DNA of 56,522 nucleotides from Marinobacter sp. (GTDB taxonomy: Bacteria > Pseudomonadota > Gammaproteobacteria > Pseudomonadales > Oleiphilaceae), in the NCBI RefSeq assembly GCF_014859525.1, contig NZ_JACUUB010000010.1, forward strand, positions 1 through 56,522, in the 5' to 3' direction. The notes under the pieces are model-generated. The model saw only the letters and a list, made by a program, of their open reading frames with translations. It was not told the DNA's origin and searched no databases. The position numbers were made by a program, and so were the translations under genes. Positions 53,250 to 56,522 of the stretch are shown here, one piece after another. Each line of letters starts with the position of its first letter. Positions within the stretch are counted from its first letter, which is position 1.

Positions 53250-53377
53250 TGATGAGAAAACCTGTGCGTGGGGTTAATTGTTGCAACTCCGGCCGGCAAC
53301 AAGAATAGGTGGTAGAGGCGGGAAAACTTCCCGGTTCGCCATCGAATCTGAAAACAAGAGAATTGGAGAGCGCTACC

Positions 53378-55153
53378 ATGAGTTCAATATCGATCGGCAA
53401 GACCTTTACGGCGAGTGCCCTGGCATTGGCCGTTTCCTTCGGGGCCCACGCGGTCACCGACCAGGATCTGCTCAACGATCATAAAACCGTAGACAAAATC
53501 GTAACCTATGGCATGGGTTACCAGGGCCAGCGTTACAGCCCGATGACGACTCTGAACACGTCAAACGTAAATTATCTGACACCTGCTTGGGCTTTCTCGT
53601 TTGGCGGGGAAAAGCAGCGGGGTCAGGAATCACAGCCGCTGATCGAAGACGGTGTGATGTACGTGACAGCCTCATACTCTCGTATTTGGGCCGTTGACGC
53701 TCGGACCGGTGAGCAAATCTGGCAGTACGATGCACGTTTGCCAGACGGCATTATGCCTTGCTGTGATGTGGTCAACCGTGGTGCGGCGATCTATGGTGAC
53801 ATGGTTTATTTCGGCACATTGGACGCCAAGCTGGTCGCGTTGAACAAGAAGACCGGCAAGGTAGTTTGGATCAAAACCGTGGCGGACTATCAGGAAGGCT
53901 ACGCGATCACGGCAGCCCCGATTGTGGTTGACGGCAAACTGATTACGGGTGTTTCCGGTGGTGAATTCGGCATTGTCGGCAAAGTAGAAGCCTACGACGC
54001 TAAAACCGGTGATCTGCTGTGGACCCGCCCGACGGTCGAAGGCCACATGGGTTATGTCTACAAAGATGGCAAGAAGATCGAGAGTGGCATTTCCGGTGGC
54101 GAAGCAGGCAAAACCTGGCCGGGTGACATGTGGAAGAGCGGCGGCGCGGCTACCTGGTTGGGCGGCACTTACGACCCGGAAACCGACACGCTGTTCTTTG
54201 GTACCGGTAACCCCGCTCCGTGGAACTCGCACCTGCGCCCAGGCGACAACCTGTTTTCAGCTTCACGTGTAGCCATTGACCCGAACGATGGCAGCATCAA
54301 GTGGCACTTCCAGACCACGCCTAATGATGGCTGGGATTACGACGGCGTTAACGAACTGATTCCGTTCGATCTGAAGGAAAACGGCAAAACCATCAAGGCT
54401 GCGGCAACTGCCGACCGTAACGGTTTCTTCTACGTACTGAATCGCGAGGATGGCTCATTCATTCGCGGCTTCCCGTTCGTGGACACGATCAGTTGGGCTG
54501 AAGGGCTTGATTCCAAGACAGGCCGGCCGATCTTCAAGGAAGGCGGTCGTCCGGGTAACCCGGCCGATCTGGATGGTGAGAAAGGAGAAACGGTTGTCGC
54601 TTACCCAGCCTTCCTGGGTGGCAAGAACTGGATGCCTATGGCTTACAGCCCGGATACTGAGCTGTTCTACGTGCCTTCCAACGAATGGTCCATGGACATC
54701 TGGAACGAGCCGGTCTCATACAAGAAAGGCGCAGCCTATCTGGGTGCCGGCTTTACCATCAAACCAGCCAACGACGATTTCATCGGTGTGTTGAGAGCGA
54801 TGGATCCGAAAACCGGTAAAGAAGTCTGGCGTCAGAATAACTCGGCACCACTTTGGGGTGGCGCTATGACCACCGCCGGTGGCCTGGTATTTACCGGCAC
54901 GCCTGAAGGCTTCCTGAAGGCATTTGATGCCAAAACCGGTGAAGAACTCTGGAAGTTCAACACGGGTTCTGGCGTGGTTGGCACTCCGGTCACCTGGGAA
55001 ATGGATGGTGAGCAGTACGTGTCTGTCGCCTCCGGCTGGGGTGGTGCGGTACCGCTGTGGGGCGGCGAAGTCGCCAGAGTGGTTCGGGACTTCAACCAGG
55101 GCGGTATGGTCTGGACGTTCAAACTGCCGCAGGATCGCGTTTCTGCAAAGTAA
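53378..55153 (+). CDS. PQQ-dependent alcohol dehydrogenase, lanthanide type (ExaF/PedH-like)
   Basis: The 591-residue periplasmic enzyme oxidises primary alcohols using PQQ and a metal, passing electrons to cytochrome c. It has a signal peptide (cleavage near GAHA), an eight-bladed propeller with W-motifs such as [20 protein letters not shown], the vicinal disulfide Cys128-Cys129 ([12 protein letters not shown]), metal ligands Glu196 (SGGEFG) and Asn278 (GTGNPAPW), and catalytic Asp320 in WDYDGVNE. Asp322, two residues later, is the extra aspartate of lanthanide-dependent enzymes; calcium enzymes have Ala or Ser there (Ser in P. aeruginosa ExaA, from memory). Overall similarity is to ethanol-type rather than methanol-type enzymes. 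It lacks a fused heme domain, consistent with the separate cytochrome gene. Confidence 0.93.
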   Translation: MSSISIGKTFTASALALAVSFGAHAVTDQDLLNDHKTVDKIVTYGMGYQGQRYSPMTTLNTSNVNYLTPAWAFSFGGEKQRGQESQPLIEDGVMYVTASYSRIWAVDARTGEQIWQYDARLPDGIMPCCDVVNRGAAIYGDMVYFGTLDAKLVALNKKTGKVVWIKTVADYQEGYAITAAPIVVDGKLITGVSGGEFGIVGKVEAYDAKTGDLLWTRPTVEGHMGYVYKDGKKIESGISGGEAGKTWPGDMWKSGGAATWLGGTYDPETDTLFFGTGNPAPWNSHLRPGDNLFSASRVAIDPNDGSIKWHFQTTPNDGWDYDGVNELIPFDLKENGKTIKAAATADRNGFFYVLNREDGSFIRGFPFVDTISWAEGLDSKTGRPIFKEGGRPGNPADLDGEKGETVVAYPAFLGGKNWMPMAYSPDTELFYVPSNEWSMDIWNEPVSYKKGAAYLGAGFTIKPANDDFIGVLRAMDPKTGKEVWRQNNSAPLWGGAMTTAGGLVFTGTPEGFLKAFDAKTGEELWKFNTGSGVVGTPVTWEMDGEQYVSVASGWGGAVPLWGGEVARVVRDFNQGGMVWTFKLPQDRVSAK

Positions 55154-55176
55154 GAGTGTTTGACTGATCGACCTTT

Positions 55177-55201
55177 GGGCTGCCTGCGGGCAGCCCTTTT
55201 T
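55177..55201 (+). terminator. Rho-independent terminator after the alcohol dehydrogenase
   Basis: GGGCTGCC (55177-55184) and GGCAGCCC (55189-55196) form an 8-bp stem with a TGCG tetraloop, followed by five T residues. It lies 23 bases past the stop. The rest of the gap to 55354 shows nothing recognisable. Confidence 0.92.
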
Positions 55202-55354
55202 GCTTTAGGCTGCCTGAAAGAAACAGTACACAGCGCAAGTGAACCTGTTTCGGCAGTGCAGATGTGTCAGCGTGCAAAATAGCGCTGCGCCCGATACTCA
55301 GTCAGACTTGTGCTGTGTAGTTGAGGGTGGCAGATGAAGCCGCAGTCGTGAGGA

Positions 55355-56197
55355 TCAGAGAAAGATCCATAGCAACAGCGCGCCCAGGACCAGTCGGTAA
55401 ATCACGAACGGTTGCATGCCAATACGTTTGATAAAAGCCAGAAAGTAGTGAATGCACAGGTAGGCGCTGATCCCGGAGAGCAGCACGCCCCCAGCCATGA
55501 AGGCCCAGTCAATCGATTCATCACTCGTCAACAAACCTTTGGCTTCCAGAGCACAGGCGAGAAAAATGACCGGAATTGACAGCAGGAAAGAAAAGCGCGC
55601 AGCTGCTTCACGGCTTAAACCGAGCATCAGCGCGGCAGTAATGGTGATGCCAGAGCGTGAGGTGCCGGGGAATAGGGCAATGGCCTGGGCGATGGCAATA
55701 ACGGTAACGTCTTTCCAGTTCATCTCCCTGACCTCACGGGCGCCCCGATGGCGCCAGTCAGCCCAACCGAGCAACAAACCAAACACAATCAGGCCAAGAG
55801 CAATCCAGACCGCCGCGTTGACCTCCAGGGTGAACAGGCCAAGATCGAGCAGGATTTCGCTGCGCATCTGGGTTTCGATAAAGTCTTTGAACGCCAATGC
55901 GGCCAGACCAACCGGAATGGTGCCGAGAATCACCGCCCAGGCCAGGCGAGCATCGGCATCCAGCTGACGAGTAGACAAGGAACGCGTCCAGCTGCGGGTC
56001 ATGTTGATCAGATCTTGCCGGAAGTAGATCACCACGGCCGCCAGGCTGCCCAAGTGCAGGGCCACATCAAAGGCCAGCCCCTGGTCCTTCCAGTCGGTCA
56101 AGACCGGGACCAGGATCAGGTGCGCCGAACTGGAAATCGGAAGAAATTCGGTAACTCCTTGCACAATAGCGAGGAAAACGACTTGTAGCCAATCCAT
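55355..56197 (-). CDS. uppP: Undecaprenyl-diphosphatase
   Basis: UppP (BacA) dephosphorylates undecaprenyl diphosphate at the inner membrane, recycling the lipid carrier for peptidoglycan synthesis. The 280-residue polytopic protein has the catalytic segments QGVTEFLPISSSAHLIL and LFPGTSRSGITIT, with about eight membrane helices. The ATG at 56197 gives the usual start MDWLQVVFLAIVQG; 69 more upstream codons are open but out of character. It is convergent with the dehydrogenase gene and seems unrelated to alcohol oxidation. Confidence 0.96.
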   Translation of the reverse strand: MDWLQVVFLAIVQGVTEFLPISSSAHLILVPVLTDWKDQGLAFDVALHLGSLAAVVIYFRQDLINMTRSWTRSLSTRQLDADARLAWAVILGTIPVGLAALAFKDFIETQMRSEILLDLGLFTLEVNAAVWIALGLIVFGLLLGWADWRHRGAREVREMNWKDVTVIAIAQAIALFPGTSRSGITITAALMLGLSREAAARFSFLLSIPVIFLACALEAKGLLTSDESIDWAFMAGGVLLSGISAYLCIHYFLAFIKRIGMQPFVIYRLVLGALLLWIFL

Positions 56198-56522
56198 GAG
56201 ATCAATCCGTGTGTGTTCAGAAAAAGTTTGCGCGCAAGTTAATAACGTCTGGGCGATGAGTGCAAGGCTTGCACGGCACACATGGGTGGCGCTGACGTTC
56301 AGGTTCGCCCAGGAAGCACCCAGAACTGCCGGCGAAAAAACGCCGTATTCTGTTTTAGCGAAAACAGCTTTGGAGCAAACAACCCGATAATCGACTGGTT
56401 CCAAGCGAATTCACGCTTTAACGTGCGGCTCCTGCGAGTAGCCATTCCGGCTGAACAGGGTCAGTACGGCCTTCAGACCATCTACTACCAAGGGATGAGT
56501 TTTTCGCCCCCATCGAATCATT
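56198..56522. other. Right-edge intergenic region containing motif copy 3
   Basis: No gene is evident in these 325 bases. They should hold the uppP promoter on the minus strand. At 56483-56492 the motif TACTACCAAG recurs, followed by GGATGAG. If spacing is as in copies 1 and 2, a rightward gene would begin about 130 bases beyond the motif, just outside the window. Confidence 0.5.

Noticed and set aside
1..56522. tRNA genes, CRISPR arrays, intact insertion sequences or a prophage
   Set aside because: No cloverleaf with conserved tRNA bases, no regularly spaced direct repeats, and no transposase, integrase or phage structural gene were seen. The gene order is otherwise that of a core chromosome.

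Overview
The window is chromosomal DNA from a moderately GC-rich gammaproteobacterium, most likely Marinobacter or a close relative. This is inferred from three things: operon orders typical of that group (aroQ-accB-accC-prmA-DUF3426-dusB-fis-purH-purD; ygfB-pepP-ubiH-ubiI opposite zapA-6S RNA-ygfA; ubiE-ubiJ-ubiB-hisI-hisE-tatABC-rsmE), a wax-ester-synthase-like acyltransferase, and a PHA-system protein beside a FFLEELY-type protein. No tRNA, rRNA, intact insertion sequence or CRISPR array was seen.

Region 1 (1-13.4 kb, almost all minus strand) holds a Fur-box-controlled TonB receptor, then purD, purH, fis, dusB, a zinc-ribbon/DUF3426 membrane protein, prmA, accC, accB and aroQ, and a two-receiver diguanylate cyclase. 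Region 2 (13.7-23.4 kb) holds a DUF2333 protein, ppa, two large cruciform-forming repeats, an acyl-CoA dehydrogenase, rpiA, ilvA, a 54-codon membrane peptide gene not usually called, ygfA with 6S RNA, zapA with a ZapB-like partner, and a decayed zinc-linked ABC locus (broken ATPase and permease beside intact DUF3299 and DUF2796 genes).

Region 3 (23.5-34.2 kb) holds pepP, ubiH and ubiI, then rsmE, tatCBA, hisE, hisI, ubiB, ubiJ and ubiE. Five ubiquinone biosynthesis genes therefore lie in two clusters. Region 4 (34.2-39.3 kb) is lipid and surface related: a PHA-associated protein, a FFLEELY-type protein, an alpha/beta hydrolase, a wax-ester-synthase-like protein and a porin.

Region 5 (39.4-56.5 kb) is a periplasmic PQQ alcohol-oxidation locus. 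It contains a FIST sensor with a hybrid histidine kinase, a LuxR-type response regulator, a nitrate/sulfonate-type ABC importer, a four-gene exporter set associated with PQQ-dependent catabolism (binding protein, beta-propeller, ATPase, ABC-2 permease), a second histidine kinase without an adjacent partner, a c-type cytochrome, a MoxJ-like binding protein, and a PQQ alcohol dehydrogenase. The dehydrogenase carries the extra aspartate that marks lanthanide-dependent enzymes. An exact 10-bp motif precedes the cytochrome and the dehydrogenase at almost the same distance and appears again at the right edge, so the regulon probably continues outside the window. uppP, on the minus strand, closes the window.

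The observations most worth following are the lanthanide-type locus with its repeated motif and the pair of cruciform elements at 15.56-15.83 kb, whose outer arms differ in sequence but each remain self-complementary.
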